Below, piece by piece: positions 1 through 8,967 of a stretch of DNA of 64,000 nucleotides. The number at the start of each line of letters is the position of its first letter. Position 1 is the first letter of the stretch. The position numbers and the translations under genes are program-made. This DNA is from Alphaproteobacteria bacterium (GTDB lineage: Bacteria; Myxococcota_A; UBA796; GCA-2862545): the NCBI GenBank assembly GCA_020632885.1, contig JACKEQ010000029.1:4909-68908 (forward strand), given 5' to 3'. A model generated the notes under the pieces. It ran no database searches. It had not been told where the DNA came from and worked only from the letters and a program-made list of their open reading frames with translations.

Positions 1-2
1 GC

Positions 3-125
3 ACCGACGGCGCCCAGGTGGGGCTCGACGACTTCGGGCACTCGGCTCCGGCCGAGGTGCTCGCCGAGAAGCTCGGGTTCACCGGTGCGGCCGTGGCCGC
101 CCGGGCGCGGGACCTGCTCGCCTGA
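3..125 (+). CDS. tkt: Transketolase, C-terminal fragment
   Basis: The first 40 codons readable in this frame end at TGA 123-125. They read as the extreme C-terminus of a transketolase: the stretch DDFGHSAPAEVL followed by EKLGFT and a terminal helix ending in ARDLLA corresponds to the FGASAP...EKFGFT...AKELL ending of known transketolases. The enzyme moves two-carbon ketol units in the pentose phosphate pathway using thiamine diphosphate. The catalytic domains lie outside the window, so activity cannot be judged. A dehydrogenase E1-like C-terminal domain is possible but fits less well. Confidence 0.8.
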   Translation, partial: TDGAQVGLDDFGHSAPAEVLAEKLGFTGAAVAARARDLLA

Positions 126-134
126 GCCCCGTGC

Positions 135-1996
135 TCAGTGGAGGGGCTCGACCTCCTCCTCGCCGTCCCAGGGCTCGAGACCCAGGGCGTCGAGGAGGGG
201 CCCGGGGTCCTGCTGGATGTCGTCCGCCACCGCGATGAGCCCGCCGCGGACGCGCTGGATCTCGTCGGCGTCCGCGCCGGCGAGGTAGGCCTGCCACGCG
301 TCGTCCGTGGCGCGCAGCTCCCATGCCGCCGCCATGGCATCGACCACCCGGGTCGCGACCACGGGGCGCGGATCGGCCTCGAGGCTCTCGGCGAGCAGGG
401 CGAGCGCGCGTCGGTCCTCGGCGAGCGCGAGGGAGAGCATGTCCGCGGCGACCCGCACGGCCGCGTACAGCGGCGCTCGGTCGGCGAGCAGCTCCACGGC
501 CTCGGGATGCTCCCGCGCGACCCCCATCAGCCGCGGGATCGTCCACAGGGCCTCCGTCGCGACGAGCTCCTCGTCGGTCGCGGTGCGCAGGGCCTCCACG
601 ATGGCCGGACCGTCGCCGAACCGCAGCGCGCCAGCCAGCCCTGTCCGGTCGGGGTCCAGGGACGGGGGCTCGGCCACCGCCTCGAACGCCTGGGCCACCC
701 GCTCCCGACGCTCAGGGTCCAGCGACGCGAACCCGGGATCGTGGGGATCCAGCCGTGCACACAGGTCGCGCACGACGTGGCGTCGGAAGGGGTCGGTCTC
801 CCAGCGGGCCGGCAGGCCGGCCAGCAGCCGGCGAGGGGTGACGGCGGCACGGTGGGTCACCAGGCGCGCGTACCCGTCGGCGCGGTCGGGGTCCGAGCCG
901 TCCACCGACGACCAGTGGGGCCAGGGCTCGCTGACGGCCTCGTGAGCCTGGAGGATCGCGTGGATGGCCCGACGTGTGCGGGGCTCGGGACCCCAGCCGG
1001 CCGCATCGAGGAGCACGCCGAGCAGCGAGGAGGCCCTGGGGCCTGCGGCCGCGAGCGTCGAGAGCGGCACGTCCAGCGGAGGGTCGCCTTCGCGGTGCAG
1101 GACGTCCTCCGGATCCAGCCGGCGTGCCAGCACGAGGAGCGCGTCGAGGTCGGTCGCGGCGGTCAGCAGCCACCGCTCGGCGAGGGCACCGCGCGGAGCG
1201 GCGGCCACCAGCGCGTTCGCCCAGGCGTCGCGCTCGGGGAACGCGTACGCCAGCGCGACACGGACGGGATGGGGCCCGTCGTCCACGCTCCCTCGGCCAG
1301 CTCCAGGGCCCGATCGTAGGCCGGACCGTCGCAGGTCGCGAGGGCGTGGCGGAGCACCCGCCATGGCCCCGGGTCCCGCGCGAACCCGCCTCCGGGGTGC
1401 TGGCCGGGGCAGTCGTCCGACAGGGGCAGGACCGGCCAGTCCTCGCAGAGCCCCAGCCAGGAGAGCAGCGCCGTGAGGGCCCGGGCGGGGGATCGGCTCG
1501 CGAGCGCCCCGGTCCACGCGGCCGCGGCGGCCGGTTCCGACGCGAGCACGAACAGCGCAGGGGCGTCCGTCGCGGGGGCGTCCGGTGCGCCACGGTGGAT
1601 CGCCAGCAGCGCGTCGCGCACGGGCCCGTCGGCCTCCTCGGCGCACTGGCCGAGGTAGTCGGCGTGCTCCGCCACGAAGTCGGCCAGGGCCTTCGGCGTG
1701 ACCTCCAGGGGAGGAGCCGGATGCCGGCGGAACGGGTGCAGGTGGTGCGCCACGTGCTCCAGGTACAGGCCCGGCGGACGGTCCGGCGCGGCGGGCGGGG
1801 TCGTCTCCACCCAACCCTGCGCGAGGCGCTCGGCGATCGCGCAGTCCAGCGCGTGCAGCATGGCCTCCGGGTCGGTGAACGCGCGGGAGCCCGTCCATCC
1901 ACCGTCGTCCTCGCGCGTCGCATACCGGACGGCCGCGTGATGGGTGGCCCAGCGGCGACCCTCGCGTGTGAACGTCCGCTCCCAACGCATCGTCAC
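135..1996 (-). CDS. WGR-like domain protein with HEAT-like helical C-terminus, frameshifted
   Basis: About 620 residues are encoded in two overlapping minus-strand frames. The first half (GTG 1994-1996, or ATG 1988-1990) starts RWERTF and carries a WGR-like domain: a tryptophan/arginine-rich strand region, then an alanine-rich helix ending in a QGWVE motif. It runs to about 1276. The rest, rich in Leu/Ala helices resembling degenerate HEAT repeats, is in the other frame and ends at 135 with EEEVEPLH. Joining at GPHPVRVALAYAFP makes one continuous protein. The junction lies in a short G/C run (1271-1279), where one extra G on the coding strand would restore the frame. It starts 1 bp after the PBP gene stop and is probably cotranscribed with it. 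Either a pseudogene or a consensus error; function unknown. Confidence 0.6.
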
Positions 1997-1997
1997 G

Positions 1998-4490
1998 TCA
2001 CTCGCGCTGACCGGCGAACAGGCGGCCGAGCGCCCGTCCTGCCTCCACGATGGGGCCTCCGTGCACGTCGCAGCGCTCGGTGGGCACGGCGTCCTCCGGG
2101 AAGGTCTCCTCGTAGGTGTGCACGCACTGGGGACGGGCGATCCGCCCGGAGTCCTCGCACACCCGGGCCACGACGAGGCCCTCCGGCAGGGCGTCGTCGG
2201 CCGAGAGGGTGCCGGACGCCGCCACGAACCGGGCCCACACGGGCAGGGCGGCCCTGGACCCCGGCAGGCCGAGCTCGCCGGTGTCGTTCCCGACCCACAC
2301 GGCCACCGCGAGGGACTCGGTGAACCCGACGAACCAGGCGTCGCGCCCGCCGGTCGTGGTGCCGGTCTTGCCGCCCACGTGGCCGTGCACGCCGTACGCC
2401 TGGACGCCCTGGCCGGTGCCGCGCTCGATGACGCCCTCCAGCACGCTCGTCGCGAGGGTCGCGGCGCGCGCGCTCGCCAGGGGCTCGGCGTGGTGCTCGA
2501 GGTCGAGCACGCTGCGGCCGTCGCTCTCGCCGATCCAGTCGACCAGCCAGGGCTCCTGGAGCGTGCCGCCCCCCGGGAACACCGTGTAGGCGCCGGCCAG
2601 CTCGAGCGGCGTGACCTCGAAGCCCCCGAGGGAGGCCGACGGGAGCTGGGTGGCCTTGGAGAGCCCGGCCGTCCGGTAGAACGTCTGGAGCTTGCCGGGC
2701 CCGACCTGCTCGGCCAGCAGGACGGCCGGGATGTTCCGGCTCGTCTCGATGGCCCGGCGGACCGTGATGTCGCCGAGGAACCGGTCGTCGTAGTTCTTCG
2801 GCGTCCACGACTTCCCGTCGATGCGCCGGGTGATGGGCGTGTCGGCGATGGTCGAGAGCGGCGTGAGGCTACGGTCGCCGTCGAAGGCCGCGAGCAGGGT
2901 GAGGGGCTTCACGGTGCTGCCGGCCTGCCGCCACGCGCTGGTGGCCCGGTTGAACGGGCTCCCGCCGTAGCTCCGGCTGCCGACCATCGCGGCGACCGCA
3001 CCCGTCCGCACGTCCACGGCCACGAGGGCCACCTGCGCACCGCGCGCCTGGGGCCAGGACGCCTCCACCTCGGCCATCCCGTTGGCGACGGCCTCCTCGG
3101 CGGCCCGCTGCAGCACGGGCTGGATGGAGGTGTGCACGTGGTAGCCCCGTCCGGCCAGGGCTCCCTCGCCGATGTGGCGCTCGGCGTCGTCCACCGCGAT
3201 GTCCACGGCCCAGGGTGCCCGACGGATGGCGCCGGGCAGCGCGCCGCGCATCACGAGGGGACGGCGCTTGGCGGACTCCGCCTGGTCGGCCGTGATGGCA
3301 CCGACCTTCACCATCTGGTCGATGACGAGGTTCCGTCGCTCCTCGGCCCGCTCGGGGTGCCGGGTGGGCGAGAAGGCGTTGGGTGCCGGGATGACCCCGA
3401 CGATGGTGGCGGCCTGCTCGATCTCGAGGTTGGCGGCGCTCACGCCGAACCAGGCGCGCGCCGCGTTCTCGACGCCGACGAGGGGCACGCCGCCCATCTG
3501 CCCCAGGTAGACCTCGCGGAGGTAGAGCTCGAGCAGCTCGTCCTTGTCGAGCTCGCTCTCGAGGGCCGCCGCGAAGAAGACCTCGCGCACCTTCCGCCGC
3601 ATGGTGCGCTCGGGCGTGAGGAAGAGGTTCTTCGCGAGCTGCTGGGTGAGGGTGCTCCCGCCCTCGCCACCGCTCCCCACCACGGCCTTCAGGGTCGCCC
3701 GGAGCAGTCCCCAGGGGTCGATGCCCATGTGCTCGCGGAAGCGCTGGTCCTCCATCGAGAGCAGCGCCGGCTCGATCCAGGGGCTGACGGTGGAGAGATC
3801 GACGTCCTGCCGCCGCCCGTCCCAGTCGCCCACGGTGGCGAGCACCGTGGGACGGAGCACGGCGGGCGCGCCCTCTGCGAGCTTGCCGTCCTCGATGCGC
3901 AGGCGCACCCGTCCGCCCTCCACGCCGCGCATGGGGGCCGTGTAGACGTCGAAGCCGTCGGGCAGCACCGCGAACTCGCCGGCGCCGTCGGGCCGCACGT
4001 GGGCGGGGTCCACGCGGTCGACGCGCTCGTAGCCGGCCGCCAGGAGGTCGCCCGCGATGGCGCTGGGGCTCACGGCCTGCCCGGGCCGGACCTCCACGGG
4101 TGCCGACCAGATCACGCCGGGCACGGTGCGGGGTGGATCGGCGATCCACGTGGTGACGTCCGACTTGGCGCGCATCCAGAGCAGCGCTCCGGTGATGGCG
4201 AGCCCGCAGGTCACACCGGCCGACCAGGTGAGCGCCTCGCGCGCGATCGCAGCGCGCCAGGAGCCCTTCGCGACGGGCGTGGTGACGGGGCCCTTCTTGC
4301 GCGCCCGCGGCTTCCCCGGGGCCTTGGCGGGGCCCTTCGGCTTGGCGGCCCGGGTGCGTGGGGCCTTCGCCGCCTCGGTCTTCGGGGCGGGGGAGTCCGC
4401 CTTCGCGGCGGTCTTCTTCGGGGCGGGCTTCGCGGGCGTGCGGGACGACGCGCGCTTGCCCGGCGGCGTGCCTGGGGTGCGCTTGGACAT
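1998..4490 (-). CDS. Class A penicillin-binding protein (PBP1B-like)
   Basis: Bifunctional peptidoglycan glycosyltransferase/transpeptidase anchored in the inner membrane. The N-terminus is a Lys/Ala/Pro-rich cytoplasmic tail, followed by a single transmembrane helix (about residues 75-95). The GT51 domain shows MEDQRFREHMG with the catalytic Glu, GGSTLTQQLAKNL and RRKVRE. The transpeptidase domain shows the active-site Ser of STVKP (residue 525 from this start), SRN as the SxN motif and KTGTT. The length of 830 residues suits the family. I chose the ATG at 4488-4490 because it opens the basic tail; a GTG at 4545-4547 adds 19 residues. The downstream WGR-like gene follows after 1 bp. A Fur-box-like palindrome lies upstream of either start. 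Confidence 0.93.
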   Translation of the reverse strand: MSKRTPGTPPGKRASSRTPAKPAPKKTAAKADSPAPKTEAAKAPRTRAAKPKGPAKAPGKPRARKKGPVTTPVAKGSWRAAIAREALTWSAGVTCGLAITGALLWMRAKSDVTTWIADPPRTVPGVIWSAPVEVRPGQAVSPSAIAGDLLAAGYERVDRVDPAHVRPDGAGEFAVLPDGFDVYTAPMRGVEGGRVRLRIEDGKLAEGAPAVLRPTVLATVGDWDGRRQDVDLSTVSPWIEPALLSMEDQRFREHMGIDPWGLLRATLKAVVGSGGEGGSTLTQQLAKNLFLTPERTMRRKVREVFFAAALESELDKDELLELYLREVYLGQMGGVPLVGVENAARAWFGVSAANLEIEQAATIVGVIPAPNAFSPTRHPERAEERRNLVIDQMVKVGAITADQAESAKRRPLVMRGALPGAIRRAPWAVDIAVDDAERHIGEGALAGRGYHVHTSIQPVLQRAAEEAVANGMAEVEASWPQARGAQVALVAVDVRTGAVAAMVGSRSYGGSPFNRATSAWRQAGSTVKPLTLLAAFDGDRSLTPLSTIADTPITRRIDGKSWTPKNYDDRFLGDITVRRAIETSRNIPAVLLAEQVGPGKLQTFYRTAGLSKATQLPSASLGGFEVTPLELAGAYTVFPGGGTLQEPWLVDWIGESDGRSVLDLEHHAEPLASARAATLATSVLEGVIERGTGQGVQAYGVHGHVGGKTGTTTGGRDAWFVGFTESLAVAVWVGNDTGELGLPGSRAALPVWARFVAASGTLSADDALPEGLVVARVCEDSGRIARPQCVHTYEETFPEDAVPTERCDVHGGPIVEAGRALGRLFAGQRE

Positions 4491-4591
4491 CGGTGTGGCC
4501 GGGGAGGCGGGGGAGGGAAGGGGCAGCGAGGACCCAGAGGGTATCACGTGCGGGGGTTCGGGTGGTCGACTCCCGACGAGTCTGTTACTTC

Positions 4592-4613
4592 GAAAATGAA
4601 AGTCGTTTTCATC
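4592..4613. promoter_or_regulatory. Fur-box-like palindrome
   Basis: An AT-rich island in a very GC-rich intergenic region between divergent genes (PBP leftward, DUF2330 rightward). The core TGAAAGTCGTTTTCA (4597-4611) matches 11 of the 14 defined positions of the 7-1-7 Fur consensus TGATAATNATTATCA and is an imperfect inverted repeat. A Fur-family repressor (Fur, Zur, PerR-like) is inferred; which metal and which of the two genes it controls cannot be told. It lies 44-101 bp upstream of the PBP start options and about 135 bp upstream of the DUF2330 start. Confidence 0.5.
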
Positions 4614-4748
4614 TAGGACGAGGTCGCGCCCCGGACCCCCGGGGATCGCATGTCCCCCGGAACCACCTGGGCTCCGGGGCGCGACCCTCCCTCCTCACCT
4701 CCGGTGTAAGCTCGCCCCGTTCCGCGCGTTGGGCGCCCGGAGGTACCG

Positions 4749-6086
4749 ATGCTCACCCTGCTGGCTCTCGCCCACGCCGATCCCTGTGGCATGGTCCCCC
4801 CGGCGTGGATCCCCCCCGGCGAGCCCGGGATTCAGCGCCAAGGCGACCAGGAGACCTACGTGTTCTTCGCCGATGGCGTGGAGACCATCGCCATCCGGCC
4901 CGGCTTCACGGGCTCCGTCGACGAGTTCGGGATGCTGATCCCGATCCCCGCCGCCCCCGCGCTCCGGAAGATCGGCGACGCCACCTTCCAGCAGCTCGCG
5001 AAGGCCGTCGATCCACCGCAGGTGCAGGTCCACTTCTACGACCCGCGCGAGATGCAGCGGAGGTCGCGCATCCCGTCCTCGGCGCCCATGCGGGCGGAGA
5101 AGTCCGCTGCCTCGGCGGATGGGGGGCTGCGCTTCGACGAGGTCCGCGTGGTGAACCAGGAGGCCATGGGGATGTACGAGGTGGCCGTCCTGGAGGCCGG
5201 CAGCCCCAAGGCCCTCGAGCGCTGGATGACCGAGCGCGACTACCGCTACCCGGACGGCATGGACGACGTCGTGAACGACTACGTGCGCTCGGGCTGGCTG
5301 TTCGTGGCCGTGAAGACCCGCGTGCAGCAGGCGGCCGGCGTGGAGCCCCGACCCGGCATGCGGAGCGTGAAGCCGGGCCTCCCCGAGGGGGCGACCTTCA
5401 ACGGGGCCGTCCAGGGCATGGCGTTCCGCTTCCGGGTGTCCGAGCCCGTCGTCCCCATGCGGCTCTCGACCTTCAACGGCGACACGGCCGTCAACCGGGT
5501 CTACATGCTGGCGGACCGTCCCGTGCGCGTGAAGGACCGTCCCGAGTCCCTCGTCGTCCGGCAGGTGGACGGGAGCTCGCTGTTCGCGAACGTCGCGCAG
5601 CCCCTGCCCGTCACGTACTCCAACGGCACGGAGGAGGACCTCCCGGCCCAGTACCGCGAGCAGCTGGCCACCCTGCGCGACCCGGCTCCCCACAACGGTG
5701 TGGCGAGGGACCTCATGGCCTCCGACCTCCTCTCCGTCCGTCGCGGCGAGCTGGCGCTCCCGTTCGAGACCCGCGAGAAGGAGCTGCTGAACCTCAACGA
5801 GGCCCTCGGCCTGCGCGGCGCCGAGGTCGACAAGCTCGTGGAGGACGCCGTCGCCGAGATGCGCAACGAGGCGCTCACAGGCCTGGTGCCCGAGCTGAAG
5901 GGCTACGTGCTCACCGTGCTGGACGGCGACTTCGGGCAGTCCTGGCTGCGCGAGAACAACCTCACCTTCACCGGCTACAGCATGGACGTCGCGAAGAACG
6001 ACGCCGGCCACTGGACGCGCGGGGGCGGCTACGCGGGCTCGATGTCCGTGCCGATCGACCGTGGCGGTGGCATGTGGCCCTTCTGA
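4749..6086 (+). CDS. DUF2330 family exported protein, copy 1
   Basis: A 445-residue protein with a very short hydrophobic N-terminus (MLTLLALAHA) followed by DPCGMVPPAW, the Cys/Gly/Pro-rich opening typical of DUF2330 proteins, which are probably secreted. Conserved blocks include the ETYVFFADG and VDEFGMLIP stretches and GWLFVAVK. The C-terminus ends in a Gly-rich tail, GGGMWPF. A good Shine-Dalgarno (GGAGGT, 4739-4744) sets the start at ATG 4749. It is followed after 10 bp by a close paralogue with which it shares near-identical DNA blocks. The function of DUF2330 is not established; no catalytic motif is apparent. Confidence 0.85.
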   Translation: MLTLLALAHADPCGMVPPAWIPPGEPGIQRQGDQETYVFFADGVETIAIRPGFTGSVDEFGMLIPIPAAPALRKIGDATFQQLAKAVDPPQVQVHFYDPREMQRRSRIPSSAPMRAEKSAASADGGLRFDEVRVVNQEAMGMYEVAVLEAGSPKALERWMTERDYRYPDGMDDVVNDYVRSGWLFVAVKTRVQQAAGVEPRPGMRSVKPGLPEGATFNGAVQGMAFRFRVSEPVVPMRLSTFNGDTAVNRVYMLADRPVRVKDRPESLVVRQVDGSSLFANVAQPLPVTYSNGTEEDLPAQYREQLATLRDPAPHNGVARDLMASDLLSVRRGELALPFETREKELLNLNEALGLRGAEVDKLVEDAVAEMRNEALTGLVPELKGYVLTVLDGDFGQSWLRENNLTFTGYSMDVAKNDAGHWTRGGGYAGSMSVPIDRGGGMWPF

Positions 6087-6096
6087 TGGAGCGTGC

Positions 6097-7467
6097 ATGC
6101 TGGCCTTGATCGCTCTCGCCGTCGCGGACCCCTGCGGCATGGTCCCGCCCGCCTGGGTCCCCGCCGGCACGCCCGGCATCCAGCGTCAGGGCGACCAGGA
6201 GACCTACGTCTTCTTCGCGGACGGCGTGGAGACCATCGCCATCCGGCCCGGCTTCACCGGCACCGTCGACGAGTTCGGGATGCTCATCCCCGTCCCGGCG
6301 GCCCCGGCCCTGCGCAAGATCGCGGACGCCACCTTCACGCACCTCGCGGCCGCCGTGGACCCGCCGTCGTTCCAGGTGAGCTTCTACGACCCCCGCATGG
6401 TGGACTACGCCGAAGAGGACATGTCGATGGCGTCGGAGAAGGGCTCCGGGGGTCCGCCGCCCTCCGCCGGCCTGCAGTTCGACGAGGTCCGCGTGGTGAA
6501 CCAGGAGGCCATGGGGATGTACGAGGTGGCCGTCCTGGAGGCCGGCAGCCCCAAGGCCCTCGAGCGCTGGATGACCGAGCGCGACTACCGCTACCCGGAC
6601 GGCATGGACGACGTCGTGCTGGACTACGTGAAGGCGGGCTGGCTGTTCGTCGCCGTGAAGACCCGCGTGCAGCAGGCGGCCGGCGTGGAGCCCCGACCCG
6701 GCATGCGCGGCGTGAAGCCGGGCCTCCCCGCGGGGGCGACCTTCAACGGGGCCGTCCAGGGCATGGCGTTCCGCTTCCGGGTGCCCGAGCCCGTCGTCCC
6801 CATGCGGCTCTCGACCTTCAACGGCGACACCGCGATCAACCGGGTGTACGTCGTCGCCGACCGGCCCGTGAAGGTCGTGGGGCGCCCGGAGAGCCTGGTG
6901 GTGCGGCAGGTCGAGGGCACCGCGCTCCTCGCGAACCTGACGGAGCCCCTCCCGGTGACCTGGTACAACGGGAAGGAGGAGGATCTGCCGAAGGAGTACC
7001 GGGAGCAGCTCGCCACCCTCCGCGACCCCGGGCCGCACAACGGCGTCGCGCGCGACCTCATCGCGTCGGACGTCCTCGCCCTCTCCCGCGGGGAGCTCGC
7101 GCTGCCCTTCGAGACCCGCGAGAAGCACCTGCTCAACATCAACGAGTCCCTGGGGCTGCGGGGAGCCGAGGTGGACAAGCTCGTGGAGGACGCCGTGCAG
7201 TCCGAGCGCGACGAGGCCCTGGCGGGCACGGTACGCACGCTCGACCGCTACACGCTCACCGTGCTCGACGGCGACTTCGAGCAGGGCTGGCTGCGCGAGA
7301 ACAACCTCGCCTTCCAGGGGCACCGCATGGCCGCTGCCCGCAACTCCGCGGAGGCCTGGCGGCGCTCGGAGACGACGGTGGGTTGGCTCAGCGTTCCGCT
7401 GGACGGGGCGGGGATGGACCCCGGCCAGGGCAACGGTCCGGACGGCCGCTGGTGGTGGCCGTTCTGA
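6097..7467 (+). CDS. DUF2330 family exported protein, copy 2
   Basis: A tandem paralogue of the preceding gene (456 residues from ATG 6097), with the same layout: short signal-like N-terminus MLALIALAVA, DPCGMVPPAW, the FFADG and VDEFGML blocks, and a Trp/Pro-Phe C-terminus. The ATG is preceded by a GGAG and opens the signal sequence; a longer upstream reading would run through the end of copy 1. A 141-bp block (6478-6618) is identical to 5133-5273 in copy 1, while flanks differ at many silent sites. It ends 4 bp before the convergent stop of the kinase gene. Confidence 0.85.
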   Translation: MLALIALAVADPCGMVPPAWVPAGTPGIQRQGDQETYVFFADGVETIAIRPGFTGTVDEFGMLIPVPAAPALRKIADATFTHLAAAVDPPSFQVSFYDPRMVDYAEEDMSMASEKGSGGPPPSAGLQFDEVRVVNQEAMGMYEVAVLEAGSPKALERWMTERDYRYPDGMDDVVLDYVKAGWLFVAVKTRVQQAAGVEPRPGMRGVKPGLPAGATFNGAVQGMAFRFRVPEPVVPMRLSTFNGDTAINRVYVVADRPVKVVGRPESLVVRQVEGTALLANLTEPLPVTWYNGKEEDLPKEYREQLATLRDPGPHNGVARDLIASDVLALSRGELALPFETREKHLLNINESLGLRGAEVDKLVEDAVQSERDEALAGTVRTLDRYTLTVLDGDFEQGWLRENNLAFQGHRMAAARNSAEAWRRSETTVGWLSVPLDGAGMDPGQGNGPDGRWWWPF

Positions 7468-7471
7468 ACGG

Positions 7472-8338
7472 TCAGTAGAAGTCGTCGGCGTCGCGACCCT
7501 TGGCCTCCGGCACGGCCCGGATCTGCTCGGCCATGGCGCGCGCATGACCGAACCGCTCTTCGGGCTTCACCTGGAGCGCCTTGTCCACCACGTCCGCGAG
7601 GTGCTCGCTGACGTGGGGCGCGATGCGACGGACGCCGATGAAGCGGCCGCTCACGATGGCCTGCTGGAGGGCGTAGTCGGTCTCGCCCTCGAAGGGCAGC
7701 CGGCCCGTGAGCATCTCGTAGAGCACGACCCCCAGGCTGAACAGGTCGCTGCGGGCGTCCACCCGCCTGGACCCGTCGACCTGCTCGGGGCTCATGTACG
7801 CGGGCGTGCCCATGGCGACCGCCGTGCGCGTGCGGGACTTCAGGTGCACCTTGGCCACCCCGAAGTCCATGAGCCGCACCTGCGTGCCGAGGCCCGTGAC
7901 GGGCTCCACGAGGAGGTTGCCGGGCTTCACGTCGCGGTGCACGACGCCGCGGGTGTGGATGTAGGACAGGGCACCACAGGTCTGGCTGGACCAGCGGCAG
8001 GCCTCCCGGGGCGCGATGGGGCCGCGGGTGATGAGGGTCTCGAGGGTGTCGCCCACGAGGTGGTCCATGACGAGGCCCGCGATGCCGGGCTCGCTGACGA
8101 TGTCGGTGACGCGGACGAGGCTCGGGTGGCGGAAGCGCGCCTGGAGCTTCGCCTCCTCCAGGAACCGCTCGAGCAGGTGCTCCTCGCGGAGGAGGTGGGG
8201 CAGGAGGACCTTGAGCGCATGGGTGGACTCCAGGACCCGATGGCGGACCCGGTACACCACGGCCATCCCGCCGAGGCCGATCTCCGCCTCCACGACGTAG
8301 TTCCCGACCACCTGGCCCGGCTCGAGCAGGCCGCTCAT
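7472..8338 (-). CDS. Hanks-type Ser/Thr protein kinase
   Basis: A 288-residue soluble kinase consisting of little more than the catalytic domain. Visible elements are the Gly-rich loop GLGGMAVVYR (21-30), ATP-binding Lys43 in ALKVLL, HRDVKPGN with catalytic Asp136, MDFGVAK with Asp158, and SPEQ in place of the APE motif. No transmembrane segment or sensor domain follows, so it is probably cytoplasmic and controlled by a partner. Its ATG overlaps the stop of the LysM lipoprotein gene (ATGA), the last step of a three-gene operon, which suggests a functional link with envelope proteins. The substrate is unknown. Confidence 0.92.
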   Translation of the reverse strand: MSGLLEPGQVVGNYVVEAEIGLGGMAVVYRVRHRVLESTHALKVLLPHLLREEHLLERFLEEAKLQARFRHPSLVRVTDIVSEPGIAGLVMDHLVGDTLETLITRGPIAPREACRWSSQTCGALSYIHTRGVVHRDVKPGNLLVEPVTGLGTQVRLMDFGVAKVHLKSRTRTAVAMGTPAYMSPEQVDGSRRVDARSDLFSLGVVLYEMLTGRLPFEGETDYALQQAIVSGRFIGVRRIAPHVSEHLADVVDKALQVKPEERFGHARAMAEQIRAVPEAKGRDADDFY

Positions 8339-8967
8339 CGCGAGAACGTCAGCGGGTACTGGAAGGACATCCCATCCGGCATATCGTGGGCCGGAAAGCG
8401 CGTGTAGCGGAACACGTTCTCCACGCAGCGCGCGGTGGTGGCCGAGAGTGCACCGGCGGAGATGGTGTACGTGTTGGTCACCCGCCCGTCACACGCCACC
8501 GTCACCTCCACGATCATCTCGTACTCGCCGTGCAGACCGGAGGGCAGGCAGCGGTTCATCCTCGACATCCGCCGGCGCAGGGCGCCCTTGATCTGGCTCT
8601 GCGACAGGCCCTTGGCGGCCACCATGTCGCCTGCGCCGGTGATCGTCTTGCATCGGGTGCGGGAGTTGCTGCGCGGACGTGGCGAGGCCTTCTTCCCGGC
8701 GCTCGACACGGGCTCGGGCGCCAGCGGTTCGGTGCCCGCCGGGACGTGGAGGAGCACGACCGTGCCGGGCTCCAGCTCTTCGAAGCCCGGGTTCCAGGCC
8801 TCGAGCTCCTCCTCCGTCACCCCCCACTTCCGGGCGACGCTCGCGCGCGTGTCGCCGTCCTCGAGTGGGTAGAGCTTGGGCTGACGGAACTGGATCGCCT
8901 CGTGGGCGGAGTCGTCGGTGGGCGTCTGGATGCACGCCCCGAGCAGCACCAGGAGGAGGCCGATCAT
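8335..8967 (-). CDS. LysM lipoprotein with AgmX/PglI (TonB-like) C-terminal domain
   Basis: A 210-residue protein with a lipoprotein signal (MIGLLLVLLGAC, lipobox LGAC). Residues about 33-75 form a LysM-like peptidoglycan-binding domain (LEDGDTRASVARKWGV, then ELEPGTVVLLHVP). After a Pro/Ser/Arg linker, the last 100 residues resemble the AgmX/PglI C-terminal TonB-like domain: a Cys in NRCLPS, an alternating strand EVTVACDGRV and a second Cys in ARCVENVF. It is inferred to be tethered to the envelope and wall-binding. The start ATG overlaps the end of the upstream membrane-protein gene by 4 bp and its stop overlaps the kinase start, so the three are translationally coupled. Confidence 0.75.
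   Translation of the reverse strand: MIGLLLVLLGACIQTPTDDSAHEAIQFRQPKLYPLEDGDTRASVARKWGVTEEELEAWNPGFEELEPGTVVLLHVPAGTEPLAPEPVSSAGKKASPRPRSNSRTRCKTITGAGDMVAAKGLSQSQIKGALRRRMSRMNRCLPSGLHGEYEMIVEVTVACDGRVTNTYTISAGALSATTARCVENVFRYTRFPAHDMPDGMSFQYPLTFSR

Noticed and set aside
1944..4616. Long antisense open frame (890 codons) across the penicillin-binding protein gene
   Set aside because: It lies opposite a confident PBP gene, has composition like a GC-rich shadow (His/Gly/Arg/Asp-rich, no domains) and no ribosome site.
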